Source of the DNA: Roseateles sp.
GTDB taxonomy: Bacteria; Pseudomonadota; Gammaproteobacteria; Burkholderiales; Burkholderiaceae_C
DNA: 34,364 nt
Reading direction: 5' to 3'
Assembly (NCBI GenBank): GCA_018780415.1
Contig: JADMJQ010000014.1
Location: forward strand, 9,995 to 44,358
Part shown: positions 1 through 6,834 of the stretch, piece after piece
Layout of the letters: the number at the start of each line of letters is the position of its first letter
Position numbering within the stretch: position 1 is the stretch's first letter
The notes under the pieces: generated by a model
The model's input: the letters and a program-made list of their open reading frames with translations, nothing else
What the model was told of the DNA's origin: nothing
Databases searched by the model: none
Translations under genes and position numbers: made by a program

Positions 1-363
1 GGCCACCCACAGCGCGGCGGCGCGGTGGCGGAGGACGAACCGGCAGGCCGGCTCATAGATGCGGAAGAGCGCCTTGCTGACCGGATGCCGTTCCTCTGGA
101 TAGTAGGTGCCCACGGCCACGGTGGTGGCCAGTTTGGAGGCGAGGCCCCGGGCTCTCTCCGGGATCCAACGGGCCTTCACGGTGATCGGTTCCATCCGGG
201 TAAACAGAATCCGCATCGCCGGATCCAGGGTCACCGCCAGGATTGCGGCGATCGCCATGGCCAGGTTCTTGGGTGTTTGAAACGGCTGCCAGTTGCGCTC
301 AATGGCGAACTGCCGCAGTCGAAATTGCAGGTCTTCGATGTTCATGGGTGGCAAGTGTGGCAT
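1..363 (-). CDS. MazG-like N-terminus fused to CusA/CzcA-type RND efflux segment (partial, possible chimera)
   Basis: The reading frame is open from an ATG at 363 (alternative ATG at 345) to the left edge, so the C-terminus is missing. The 363 start has GAGGCGGA about 7 to 10 nt upstream. From the second Met, the first 30 or so residues (IEDLQFRLRQFAIERNW, then TPKNLAMA) match the start of MazG-like nucleotide pyrophosphohydrolases, which hydrolyse NTPs. The rest (AVTLDPAMR, LFTRMEP, GTYYPEERHPVSKALFR, YEPACRFVLRH) reads as the interior of a heavy-metal RND efflux permease of the CusA/CzcA class, which normally exceeds 1,000 residues. The join falls in a KNLAMAIAA stretch that resembles both families. 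Microhomology recombination, or a misassembly at a contig edge, is therefore more likely than a functional fusion. Both family readings are from memory of motifs. Confidence 0.6.
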   Translation of the reverse strand, partial: MPHLPPMNIEDLQFRLRQFAIERNWQPFQTPKNLAMAIAAILAVTLDPAMRILFTRMEPITVKARWIPERARGLASKLATTVAVGTYYPEERHPVSKALFRIYEPACRFVLRHRAAALWVA

Positions 364-446
364 GCCTATTCCGCCTCAGGGGCCGACTGTGCAAATCCGA
401 AAATTGTTCACGCGGCTCTTATTCATATCAATTCAATCTTTTAACT

Positions 447-461
447 TAGTAGTCTTAGTAG
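447..461 (+). promoter_or_regulatory. DnaA-trio array A
   Basis: Five consecutive triplets read TAG TAG TCT TAG TAG on the plus strand. Read 3' to 5' away from the adjacent DnaA box this is GAT GAT TCT GAT GAT, the published consensus form of DnaA-trios. It ends 14 nt before the box at 476 and borders AT-rich DNA on its left, as expected for the strand-opening end of an origin. Confidence 0.75.
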
Positions 462-475
462 AGCGCCTTCGTTTC

Positions 476-484
476 TGTGGATAA
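476..484 (-). promoter_or_regulatory. DnaA box A1
   Basis: A perfect TTATCCACA consensus DnaA box, on the minus strand. It is the box next to the trio array and would anchor the DnaA filament that extends onto the trios. Confidence 0.85.
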
Positions 485-594
485 GGCGTATTTTCTGAGT
501 GCTGGCAAGCACTTAGACAACTTCAAAGTATGTGGGTGGACGGCTCTTGCAGCTGTACTCAAATCGCTAACAACTTTGAAAAGCTCGGCCCGCC

Positions 595-603
595 TGTGGA
601 TAA
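595..603 (-). promoter_or_regulatory. DnaA box A2
   Basis: A perfect TTATCCACA on the minus strand, 119 bp right of box A1. The matching pair in module B is 118 bp apart. Confidence 0.85.
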
Positions 604-622
604 GGTGGTGGTTGATCTTTAT

Positions 623-631
623 TTATCCACA
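623..631 (+). promoter_or_regulatory. DnaA box A3
   Basis: A perfect TTATCCACA on the plus strand, 28 bp from A2 and in the opposite orientation. Module B repeats the same 28-bp spacing and orientation. Confidence 0.85.
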
Positions 632-675
632 GCCTTGTTCCTTGACAAGCCGGCCCGGCTCAGCGTCAGCCAATT

Positions 676-1311
676 TCAAGCGATGCCGATGACCTTGTGC
701 ATCTGCACCGACAGCCGCCATTGCGGGTGCGCCATGCAGTAAGCGACCGCCTCGCGGGTGTGCTGGGTCTTCAGGATGCTGTCCATCGGTTGCAGGAAGA
801 AATGCTGAAAGTCCAGTTTTTCAAAGCGCTCGGGCCGTGCCAACGGCTGCGGGAACACCAGCTTCAGCTCATGTCCCTGGGTCAGCACCAACTCGGCATC
901 GGCCTTGGGGCTGACGCAGATCCAGTCCAGGCCGGCCGGTGCGGGCTGGGTGCCATTGGTTTCGACCGCAATCTCGAAGCCACGGGCGTGCAGGGCCTCT
1001 ATCAGGGCCGTGTCCAGCTGCAGCAGCGGCTCACCGCCGGTGCAGACGACATAGGGCTTGCCAGCCACGCCAGCGGGCCATTTGGAGTCAATTGAATTCG
1101 CCAAGTCCTCGGCAGTGGCGAATTTGCCGCCGCCCTCACCATCGGTGCCGATGAAGTCGGTATCGCAAAACGTGCAGACCGCTGCCGCGCGGTCTTCTTC
1201 CCGGCCGTTCCACAGATTGCAACCGGCAAAGCGGCAAAACACCGAGGCCCGGCCGGCCTGAGCGCCCTCGCCTTGCAAGGTGTAGAACATCTCTTTCACT
1301 GCGTAAGTCAT
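676..1311 (-). CDS. queE: 7-carboxy-7-deazaguanine synthase QueE
   Basis: This 211-residue radical SAM enzyme converts 6-carboxy-tetrahydropterin to 7-carboxy-7-deazaguanine, the third step towards preQ0 and queuosine in tRNA. The N-terminus (MTYAVKEMFYTLQGEG) is typical of the family. The iron-sulfur cysteines are Cys31, Cys46 and Cys49, giving CX14CX2C, the expanded spacing found in one QueE subgroup instead of CX3CX2C. The glycine-rich VCTGGEPLLQ segment contributes to SAM binding. The ATG start has GGAA just upstream. The gene lies 9 bp downstream of the QueD-family gene on the same strand, so the two are almost certainly co-transcribed and catalyse consecutive steps. Origin-like module A begins about 45 bp beyond its stop codon. 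Confidence 0.93.
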   Translation of the reverse strand: MTYAVKEMFYTLQGEGAQAGRASVFCRFAGCNLWNGREEDRAAAVCTFCDTDFIGTDGEGGGKFATAEDLANSIDSKWPAGVAGKPYVVCTGGEPLLQLDTALIEALHARGFEIAVETNGTQPAPAGLDWICVSPKADAELVLTQGHELKLVFPQPLARPERFEKLDFQHFFLQPMDSILKTQHTREAVAYCMAHPQWRLSVQMHKVIGIA

Positions 1312-1320
1312 GCTGATTCC

Positions 1321-2427
1321 TTAGACCGGTATCACCGGCCCATTCACATCCGCGCTGACGATGGACCCGCAGCCCCGCGTCTCGTACATATCGACCCGGT
1401 CCAGCTGCGGCAGCACCGCGCGGCCCTTGGCCAGCACCCAGGCGGCCAGGCTGGCGGTATCGCCGTCTGGCAGATCGGCAATCTCGAACAAGGGCCGGTG
1501 GTCAATGGCCTTGAAGATTGGGTCGAACTGGGTCTTGACGTCACCGAAGTCGACCGTCCAGCCCATCAGCTGATCGAGTTCGGCGCTCAGATGCAGGCGC
1601 AAGGTGTAGGTGTGGCCGTGGATGCCGCGCAGCGGATGTTCGGCCGGCGCGCGCTTGAGCTGGATCGCGCTGTCCAGCGTCAGCTCTTTCCAGATGCGGT
1701 AGTTCTGACCGTCAAAGTTGGCGCCGCAGGAGCCGGTTTCGTAGACGGTCAGCCATGACAGCTCGGGCAGTTGAGGCTTCATGCGCGCCCACAACCAGGC
1801 CGAGATCACCTCGCTAGTTGGGTTGCTCAAACCGTCGATCTCGTTCAGGCATTGGTAGTTGAGCAGCATATGAAACGGCGCCCAGACTTCGTCCAGATGG
1901 TCGTAGTCGATGCTCAGATCGCGTTCGCCCAGGTCCTGGTTGGCATGGACGATGACCTCGAAACCATGGCCATGCATGCGGCCGCATTTATGCCCGACCG
2001 GCACATTCGGCAGCTTATGCGCCGCTTGAAAGCGATAGCGTCGCCAGACATGGGCGATGCAGTCGGCGTCCAAGTCGACCCCCGAATGCTGGGTGCTATG
2101 AATGCCGACCTGCTGAATACCGGGCACGCCGAACTCGGTCTCCAAGCGCTGCTTGATCCAGCGCGCGATGTTCTCGTCGGTTGGTTCGGCGATCGAGTGG
2201 TTCAGCAAAGCATGGTCGAGTGGCGCAGCGCAAGCCTCCAGGCGACGCCGCAGCTCCTCGACCTCGGCGCCGGGGAACGGCGCCCAGCCGGCCGGCAGAT
2301 GGGCCCGGATGGTGGCGAAATAGCTATGGCCATGCAGGCCGCGGCTGCGGTGGCCCTCGGGCAGGGCCGAGATCTGGCAGGCAGATTCGAAACTGCAGGA
2401 GGCGGAATAGATGGTTTGAGTGCGCAA
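1321..2427 (-). CDS. queD: Triple-domain 6-carboxytetrahydropterin synthase (QueD family)
   Basis: QueD converts dihydroneopterin triphosphate to 6-carboxy-tetrahydropterin for queuosine synthesis. Ordinary QueD has about 120 residues; this one has 368 and contains three PTPS folds, at roughly 1-127, 128-247 and 248-368. Each has an HGH zinc motif (32-34, 152-154, 270-272). Only the middle fold has the first zinc histidine (His137), the catalytic cysteine (Cys148) and a YETG segment (Glu230). In fold 1 the cysteine position is Ser28 and in fold 3 it is Leu266, so the outer folds are probably structural or bind a different ligand. The start is a TTG at 2427, because an in-frame TAA lies two codons upstream and AGGG sits about 8 nt before it. 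The gene heads a queD-queE unit, and origin-like module B fills its promoter region. Confidence 0.85.
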   Translation of the reverse strand: MRTQTIYSASCSFESACQISALPEGHRSRGLHGHSYFATIRAHLPAGWAPFPGAEVEELRRRLEACAAPLDHALLNHSIAEPTDENIARWIKQRLETEFGVPGIQQVGIHSTQHSGVDLDADCIAHVWRRYRFQAAHKLPNVPVGHKCGRMHGHGFEVIVHANQDLGERDLSIDYDHLDEVWAPFHMLLNYQCLNEIDGLSNPTSEVISAWLWARMKPQLPELSWLTVYETGSCGANFDGQNYRIWKELTLDSAIQLKRAPAEHPLRGIHGHTYTLRLHLSAELDQLMGWTVDFGDVKTQFDPIFKAIDHRPLFEIADLPDGDTASLAAWVLAKGRAVLPQLDRVDMYETRGCGSIVSADVNGPVIPV

Positions 2428-2470
2428 AACTTATGCCCTGTATTTAGCACTTGATTGTAATTTTTATACT

Positions 2471-2485
2471 TGGTAGTCGTAGTAG
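2471..2485 (+). promoter_or_regulatory. DnaA-trio-like array B
   Basis: The triplets read TGG TAG TCG TAG TAG. The array ends 14 nt before its DnaA box, exactly as in module A, and has AT-rich DNA on its left. Confidence 0.65.
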
Positions 2486-2499
2486 TGCGCACCTCTTGC

Positions 2500-2508
2500 T
2501 GTGGGTAA
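2500..2508 (-). promoter_or_regulatory. DnaA box B1 (one mismatch)
   Basis: TTACCCACA on the minus strand, one base from consensus, at the position equivalent to box A1. Confidence 0.65.
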
Positions 2509-2617
2509 GTTGTTTTTCTTGTTTAGCTTCAAGCACTTAGCCAGCGTCAAACGATGTGGACGGTTGGCCCTGAAGGCCGGCGTGACCGTATAACAACTTT
2601 GCCCATAGCGGCCAGCC

Positions 2618-2626
2618 TGTGGATAA
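2618..2626 (-). promoter_or_regulatory. DnaA box B2
   Basis: A perfect TTATCCACA on the minus strand, at the position equivalent to box A2. Confidence 0.82.
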
Positions 2627-2645
2627 GCGCTCGCTTGTGCAAAAT

Positions 2646-2654
2646 CTATCCACA
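2646..2654 (+). promoter_or_regulatory. DnaA box B3 (one mismatch)
   Basis: CTATCCACA on the plus strand, 28 bp from B2 and facing it, equivalent to box A3. Confidence 0.68.
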
Positions 2655-2660
2655 GCTTTT

Positions 2661-3377
2661 TCAACAGCGATGTTTGAGTGATAAATGGCTGCGTTGGTAG
2701 TGCAATAAGCGGCCGTTATAGGCCGCCACGCCGGCGCCGGCGATGGACTTGATGCTGTGGTTGGTCAGCGCATAGCCCATGCTTTCCATCCGCTTGCTGA
2801 AGGCTGCGCGGTTGCCTCTGTTGGGGTCGACGATCAGCACCTCGCTGGCCGGCATCGCGTGTTTGGCGATGAAGTCGGCCAACGCGCCGGCCTCATCGCG
2901 CTCGTACAGCACATCGCTGCCTATGATCAGATCGAAGCGCCCCTGCACCAGGGGTACGCGCAAGCTGGGCGCTTGGCCGGGGATCAGCTCCGCCCAGTTG
3001 CCGTGGCAATAGCGCAGCGGCGGCAGGTCATTCAAGCGCAGGTTCTCCAGCATGAAGCTGGCGGCCAGCGGATGGCAGTCGCTGGCCGTCACCAGGCTGC
3101 CGCGCCTATGGCTGACCAGGCTGGCCAGTCCGAGGCCACAGCCAATTTCCAGGATGCTCTCGCCGCTGACCATGGGCCGCTTGGCCATCGCTTCGGCCAG
3201 ATGCAAGCCGGACGGCCACAACATGCCGAACAAGGGCCAGGCTGCCGACGAGATGCCGAGCGCTTCGGCCTCACCGAGCGGGTCGGCGAATTGTTGTTTA
3301 TCGAGCAGCGAGCGAATCGTCAGCGTGGCGACGCCTTCGATGCTGATGCATTCCTGCTTGAACAGAAAACCGGGCAT
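2661..3377 (-). CDS. Class I SAM-dependent methyltransferase (METTL21/nicotinamide N-methylase-like)
   Basis: This predicted cytoplasmic methyltransferase has 238 residues. Motif I is ILEIGCGLGLASL in the first half, an acidic residue follows in TASDCHPLA, and the post-I/motif IV region reads FDLIIGSDVLYE. The SDVLYE segment is typical of the lysine methyltransferase family that includes METTL21 and bacterial proteins labelled nicotinamide N-methylase. Those families modify proteins, but the substrate here cannot be read from the sequence. The ATG at 3377 is chosen because GAGGGG lies 7 nt upstream; an upstream GTG at 3392 overlaps that ribosome site. The stop codon lies only 7 bp beyond the last DnaA box of module B, so read-through transcription would run into the origin-like DNA. 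Confidence 0.8.
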   Translation of the reverse strand: MPGFLFKQECISIEGVATLTIRSLLDKQQFADPLGEAEALGISSAAWPLFGMLWPSGLHLAEAMAKRPMVSGESILEIGCGLGLASLVSHRRGSLVTASDCHPLAASFMLENLRLNDLPPLRYCHGNWAELIPGQAPSLRVPLVQGRFDLIIGSDVLYERDEAGALADFIAKHAMPASEVLIVDPNRGNRAAFSKRMESMGYALTNHSIKSIAGAGVAAYNGRLLHYQRSHLSLKHRC

Positions 3378-3549
3378 GTCGATTCCCCTCACGGGTCGCC
3401 GAGCGCTGCTTGAGCGAGCGCTCGGTCATTCAATCGGCGCAATGCGGCACGGGGATGGTCGGGTCATGCGCTGGTTGGCAATGACTGGATGCAGGCACGG
3501 AGGCAAGACGGGCAGGGCTCAGTGTAGGCCCTGCCTTCGATTGCCTGAT

Positions 3550-5826
3550 CTAGCGACGGCCGCCGCGCGACTGCCAGAGCGGCTTCTTGCCTTTGAGGTG
3601 CCGCTCGATGCCGTCGTTGAGGCGGCTGCGCAGGTCGACCACATCCTTGACCTGGCCGTAGACGCCGGGGAAGCGCAGGTCCAACCACAGCCACAGCGTG
3701 CAGGCTCGCAGCGCCTGCTCCATGCGGTCAAGCCGGCTGTGTTCGTCCACTTCCTGCAGGAACCAGGGTGAGCCGGCCACGCCCCTGATCGCATGAGAGT
3801 GTGTCCATTCGAGGAATTGCTGCACTTGCGCGTCGGTGCGGGTGTCGACCGGCGCCTGCGCATAGATGAAGCGCTGCTTCAGGCCCAAGGAGCCGGCGCT
3901 GCGGTCCAGCTCATCGGCCAGCTCCAGCATCTGCTCGAGCTCGGCCACCTCGAAATGCGCGTCGTCCAGGCGCAGCTGATCCATAAAGACGGTCAGCACC
4001 GCATGCAGCTTGTTGATGCCGAGTCGGGTGGAGATGGTATTCACATGCCACCAGTTCGGCGCTACCGCGGCCTTGAACTCGCGCGGCGCGCGCGGTGTCT
4101 TTGGCAGCAATTCTTTGAGCGTGCGGGCGGCCTTCACTTCGGCCTCACGCAGCACGCCGACAAAACCTTCGTCATGCATGCCATAACGCCCAGCCCGGCC
4201 GGCAATCTGATGCACTTCGGAGACGGTCAGGTCGCGGTCGCCCTGGCCGTCGAACTTGCTCATGGTGCTGAACAGCACACGCCGGATTGGCAGGTTCAGG
4301 CCCATGCCGATCGCATCAGTGGCGACCAGGATATGGCTGGCTCCTTGAGCGAAACGCTCGGCCTCACGCCGCCGCACCTCGGGCGGCAGCGCGCCGTAGA
4401 TGACCGAGACCGGGTGGCCCTCGGCGGCGATCTGGTCGCGCAACATCAAGACCTCGCGGCGGCTGAACGCGACCACCGCATCGCCCTTTTTCAGCGCCGC
4501 GATAGCCACCGGCGCCGGCAGCAATTGCACCTCCTGCTTGCGCTCGAATTCGCGCACCGTGCAGCGTTCGCCGCACAGGCCCAACAGGTTCTCGATCGCC
4601 GGCACCGCATAGGCCGAGCAAATGATGATCAGCTCGTTGGCCGGCACCGCCACGATGGCCTGCGTCCAGGCCCAGCCGCGGTAGAGATCGAACAGCATCT
4701 GCGCTTCGTCGATCACCGCCACGTCGATGGGCCTTGTCGTGTTGACCATCTCGATGGTGCTGGACACCACGCGCGAGCCTTCGGCCGGCACATTCTCTTC
4801 GCCGGTCAGCAAGGAGCAGGGCACGCCGCGGCCGACCAGGCGGTCGCGGCCCTCCAGCGCCAGCAGACGTAGCGGCGCCAGATAAGCGCCGTCATGGGCC
4901 TGCGTCAGGCGCTCAAACGCCGCATGGGTCTTGCCGCTGTTCGGTGGGCCCACATAGAGGGTGACGGTGCGCTGCAGGCGGCGGGCGGCATCGAAGGTGT
5001 CGGGGTAGCCTTGAAAAGCCAGCTCGCTGTTCAGGCCGGCCAGGGTGTTGAGCTCGGCGACGCGGTTCTCCCAGCGGTCTTGCGCGCGGGTGCAGCCGGC
5101 CTTCAGCTCCTTGATGCCTTGCGGCGTCGCGCATTCGGCTTGCAGGCGCGGCAGCAGCGAATCCATATGCTCGGCATGGCCCGAGGCGCTGCGCGCCAGC
5201 AAGCTCTCGAGATGGGCCAGCAACTCGGCGGCATGCTCGAACGGCGGCTGCGGGCCGAGGGCGGCTTGCAGCGCGGCTTGGTCACCGTTGCGGAAGAAGT
5301 CCCACACCGGGCCGGCCTCGGCGCTCACCTTGTAGGCCACCGGCACTTGCCAGCCCGCATGGGAAAGCTTCAATGCCTGGCTGCACAGGCGGTACCAGCT
5401 AAGGCCGCTGCGGGTCAGGCCGGCGGCCTCCAGCTGGGCAGCACGTTGCTGCATCAGCGCGCGCACGCCGGGCGCGCTGCCTACAACATCAAGATGAGCC
5501 AGCGCAACGCCGATCAACTCCGGCGCGATCCAACGGCTGGGCCGGGCGCCGGCGACGGCTTTTTGCAACAGGATCAAACCTTGCTGGTCCAGTTGCTCTT
5601 CCTGGCCCTTGTCATCGCCGAAGTCCGCCGGTGTGCTGACCTGCGGCAGCTGATAGGCGGCTTGGCGTATGCGCAGCAGTTGTTCGGGGCTGAACTCTGG
5701 CGGAAGGCGGCTGAGGTGGCGGGCGACCGGCAGGGCGGGGCGTGCGGCGGGAGGGCTGTTTGGCTTGGTATTTTCAATCACCCCAGGAGTTGACCACAGC
5801 TTGAGCCCAGGGCAGCGCAGCAGCAA
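3550..5826 (-). CDS. SUV3-like DExH-box RNA helicase
   Basis: This superfamily 2 helicase of up to 758 residues resembles SUV3/SUPV3L1, the RNA-unwinding subunit of the mitochondrial degradosome. Motif I is GPPNSGKT (293-300) and motif II is DEAQ (373-376). Motif V lies around TDAIGMGLNLP (503-513) and motif VI is QIAGRAGRYG (540-549). About 290 residues precede the helicase core and about 200 follow it; the C-terminal part includes the region after the cores that is conserved in SUV3. In bacteria such proteins are expected to act in RNA turnover, which is inference here. The start is uncertain. An in-frame stop precedes the TTG at 5826, a GTG at 5781 is an alternative, and neither has a clear ribosome site. 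The downstream methyltransferase gene is 172 bp away. Confidence 0.88.
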   Translation of the reverse strand: MLLRCPGLKLWSTPGVIENTKPNSPPAARPALPVARHLSRLPPEFSPEQLLRIRQAAYQLPQVSTPADFGDDKGQEEQLDQQGLILLQKAVAGARPSRWIAPELIGVALAHLDVVGSAPGVRALMQQRAAQLEAAGLTRSGLSWYRLCSQALKLSHAGWQVPVAYKVSAEAGPVWDFFRNGDQAALQAALGPQPPFEHAAELLAHLESLLARSASGHAEHMDSLLPRLQAECATPQGIKELKAGCTRAQDRWENRVAELNTLAGLNSELAFQGYPDTFDAARRLQRTVTLYVGPPNSGKTHAAFERLTQAHDGAYLAPLRLLALEGRDRLVGRGVPCSLLTGEENVPAEGSRVVSSTIEMVNTTRPIDVAVIDEAQMLFDLYRGWAWTQAIVAVPANELIIICSAYAVPAIENLLGLCGERCTVREFERKQEVQLLPAPVAIAALKKGDAVVAFSRREVLMLRDQIAAEGHPVSVIYGALPPEVRRREAERFAQGASHILVATDAIGMGLNLPIRRVLFSTMSKFDGQGDRDLTVSEVHQIAGRAGRYGMHDEGFVGVLREAEVKAARTLKELLPKTPRAPREFKAAVAPNWWHVNTISTRLGINKLHAVLTVFMDQLRLDDAHFEVAELEQMLELADELDRSAGSLGLKQRFIYAQAPVDTRTDAQVQQFLEWTHSHAIRGVAGSPWFLQEVDEHSRLDRMEQALRACTLWLWLDLRFPGVYGQVKDVVDLRSRLNDGIERHLKGKKPLWQSRGGRR

Positions 5827-5924
5827 TTAGGGATGTGAGCCTTGCGCCGATTTGCCGACACTCTTGCGCGGCCTGCGCCATTCCGGCCCGGCCGTCAGGA
5901 CTGCACGTCACCGAGGTCTAAATC

Positions 5925-6728
5925 ATGCCCACTCAATACCCAGGTCATATCGTCAAAGTCGGCGAGACCGATGTTGCCGTCGTCAAGGCACTCAAAGCGC
6001 GCCTGAATGCCGATTTGGGCATCGGCGGCGACCCTAGCTTGCGCTTGGACGAAACCGACGGCAACTTCGGCCCCAAGATGCGCCAGGTGGTCAAGCTGTT
6101 CCAGGCCCGCAATGTCGACCCCAAAGGCCGGCCCTTGAAGCAAGACGGCGAGGTTGGTGCCATCACCTGGGCCGTTCTGTTCGGCCAGCAGGCGGTACAG
6201 AATTTGGCGCTGGCGATCGACCCCTTGTTGGCCGAAGTGATCAAAGTGGCGCAGACCGAGGAGGCCAAGAAGGTGCGCGAGCAACCGCGCAACTCCAACG
6301 GCGGGCCCGCGGTGGACGCCTACTTAGCCAGTGTGGGCTTGGGCACCGGCTATTCCTGGTGCTGCGCCTTCACCTACTGGTGCTTCGAGAAAGCCGCTTC
6401 GAATTTGGGGCGCCGCAACCCCATGGTGAAAACCGGCGGCTGCCTGAAGCATTGGCAAGCCGCCCCCGGCCAAGGTGCCAAGTTGCTGGCTGCCGGCGCC
6501 GTGATGGCCGACCCCGGACTGTTGCGGCCCGGCATGTTGTTCATCATGGATCACGGCAAAGGCCTGGGTCACACCGGCCTGATCGAAGCGCTGGCTGGCG
6601 GCCTGCTGACCACGATCGAAGGCAATACCGACGGCAGCGGCACCCGCGAGGGCGGCGGCGTCTACCGTCTGACCCGCAAGGTCGGCGAGATCAACAAAGG
6701 CTATATCGACTACGCCGGCGTGCGCTGA
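5925..6728 (+). CDS. Peptidoglycan-binding and CHAP-domain cell-wall hydrolase
   Basis: The 267-residue protein has two recognisable parts. Residues about 15-85 resemble a PG_binding_1 domain (VKALKARLNADLG, DGNFGPKMRQVVKLFQ, DGEVGAITWAVLF). Residues about 120-255 resemble a CHAP/NlpC-like amidase: the likely nucleophile is Cys146 or Cys147 in GYSWCCAFTYW, the histidine is His216 in GHTGLIE, and Glu232/Asn234 lie in TIEGNTD. Such enzymes cut peptide bonds or amide bonds in peptidoglycan. There is no obvious signal peptide, so it could be phage-derived, exported by another route, or an effector-like lysin. GAGG lies 8 nt before the ATG. No holin, spanin or immunity gene is seen next to it. Confidence 0.82.
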   Translation: MPTQYPGHIVKVGETDVAVVKALKARLNADLGIGGDPSLRLDETDGNFGPKMRQVVKLFQARNVDPKGRPLKQDGEVGAITWAVLFGQQAVQNLALAIDPLLAEVIKVAQTEEAKKVREQPRNSNGGPAVDAYLASVGLGTGYSWCCAFTYWCFEKAASNLGRRNPMVKTGGCLKHWQAAPGQGAKLLAAGAVMADPGLLRPGMLFIMDHGKGLGHTGLIEALAGGLLTTIEGNTDGSGTREGGGVYRLTRKVGEINKGYIDYAGVR

Positions 6729-6748
6729 ACCCCAGCGCTGGCCCCTTA

Positions 6749-6820
6749 AATGGGGTCAGGTTCATTTAATTTCGACCAGTTGACGCCGTCCCGGCGCCGA
6801 AAAATGAACCTGACCCCATT
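6749..6820. repeat. REPIN-like inverted repeat between convergent genes
   Basis: AATGGGGTCAGGTTCATTT (6749-6767) is repeated in perfect inverted form at 6802-6820, with a 34-bp loop. The GGGGTCAGGTTC core resembles a dispersed sequence in many proteobacterial genomes that is associated with Y1 (REP-type) transposases. The element lies between the stop codons of two convergent genes and could also stop transcription in both directions. No transposase gene is in the window. Confidence 0.8.
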
Positions 6821-6834
6821 AAAAAGAGGTCCGA

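Larger units (their letters stand above)
418..631. other. Origin-like module A (AT-rich stretch, DnaA-trio, three DnaA boxes)
   Basis: This non-coding gap of about 310 bases (364-675) holds an ordered set of replication-origin elements. In order there is an AT-rich stretch (418-446), a DnaA-trio array (447-461), a GC-rich spacer (462-467), a DnaA box (476-484), AAGCACTTAG (507-516), TAACAACTTTG (568-578), and two more DnaA boxes facing each other (595-603 and 623-631). This is the layout of the basal unwinding system of bacterial chromosome origins, where DnaA bound to double-stranded boxes spreads onto the trio strand and opens the AT-rich DNA. A diverged copy lies about 2 kb to the right. 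Origin activity is inferred; a DnaA-titrating locus is the alternative. Confidence 0.75.
2450..2654. other. Origin-like module B (diverged copy of module A)
   Basis: This module repeats module A's order and spacing between the starts of the QueD-family gene and the end of the methyltransferase gene. It has an AT-rich stretch (2450-2470), a trio-like array (2471-2485), a GC-rich spacer (2486-2493), a DnaA-like box (2500-2508), AAGCACTTAG (2531-2540), TAACAACTTTG (2591-2601), and boxes at 2618-2626 and 2646-2654. Offsets from the first box are 31, 91, 118 and 146 bp, against 31, 92, 119 and 147 bp in module A. Two of its three boxes carry one mismatch, and one trio is TGG and one TCG, so B looks the more degenerate copy. 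It must also contain the promoter of the queD-queE genes. Confidence 0.72.

Noticed and set aside
25..444. Plus-strand open frame at the left end
   Set aside because: It is antisense to the minus-strand frame that carries recognisable MazG-like and CusA-like segments, and it runs into the AT-rich part of the origin-like module.
3400..3424. CGAGCGCT / AGCGCTCG hairpin
   Set aside because: It sits between the helicase stop and the methyltransferase start with no U-tract. The 8-bp stem is built from the self-complementary AGCGCT, so the evidence for a terminator or operator is too weak.
3793..4872. Plus-strand open frame of 359 codons
   Set aside because: It is antisense to the helicase core motifs, and its His/Gln/Arg-rich translation is typical of a shadow frame.
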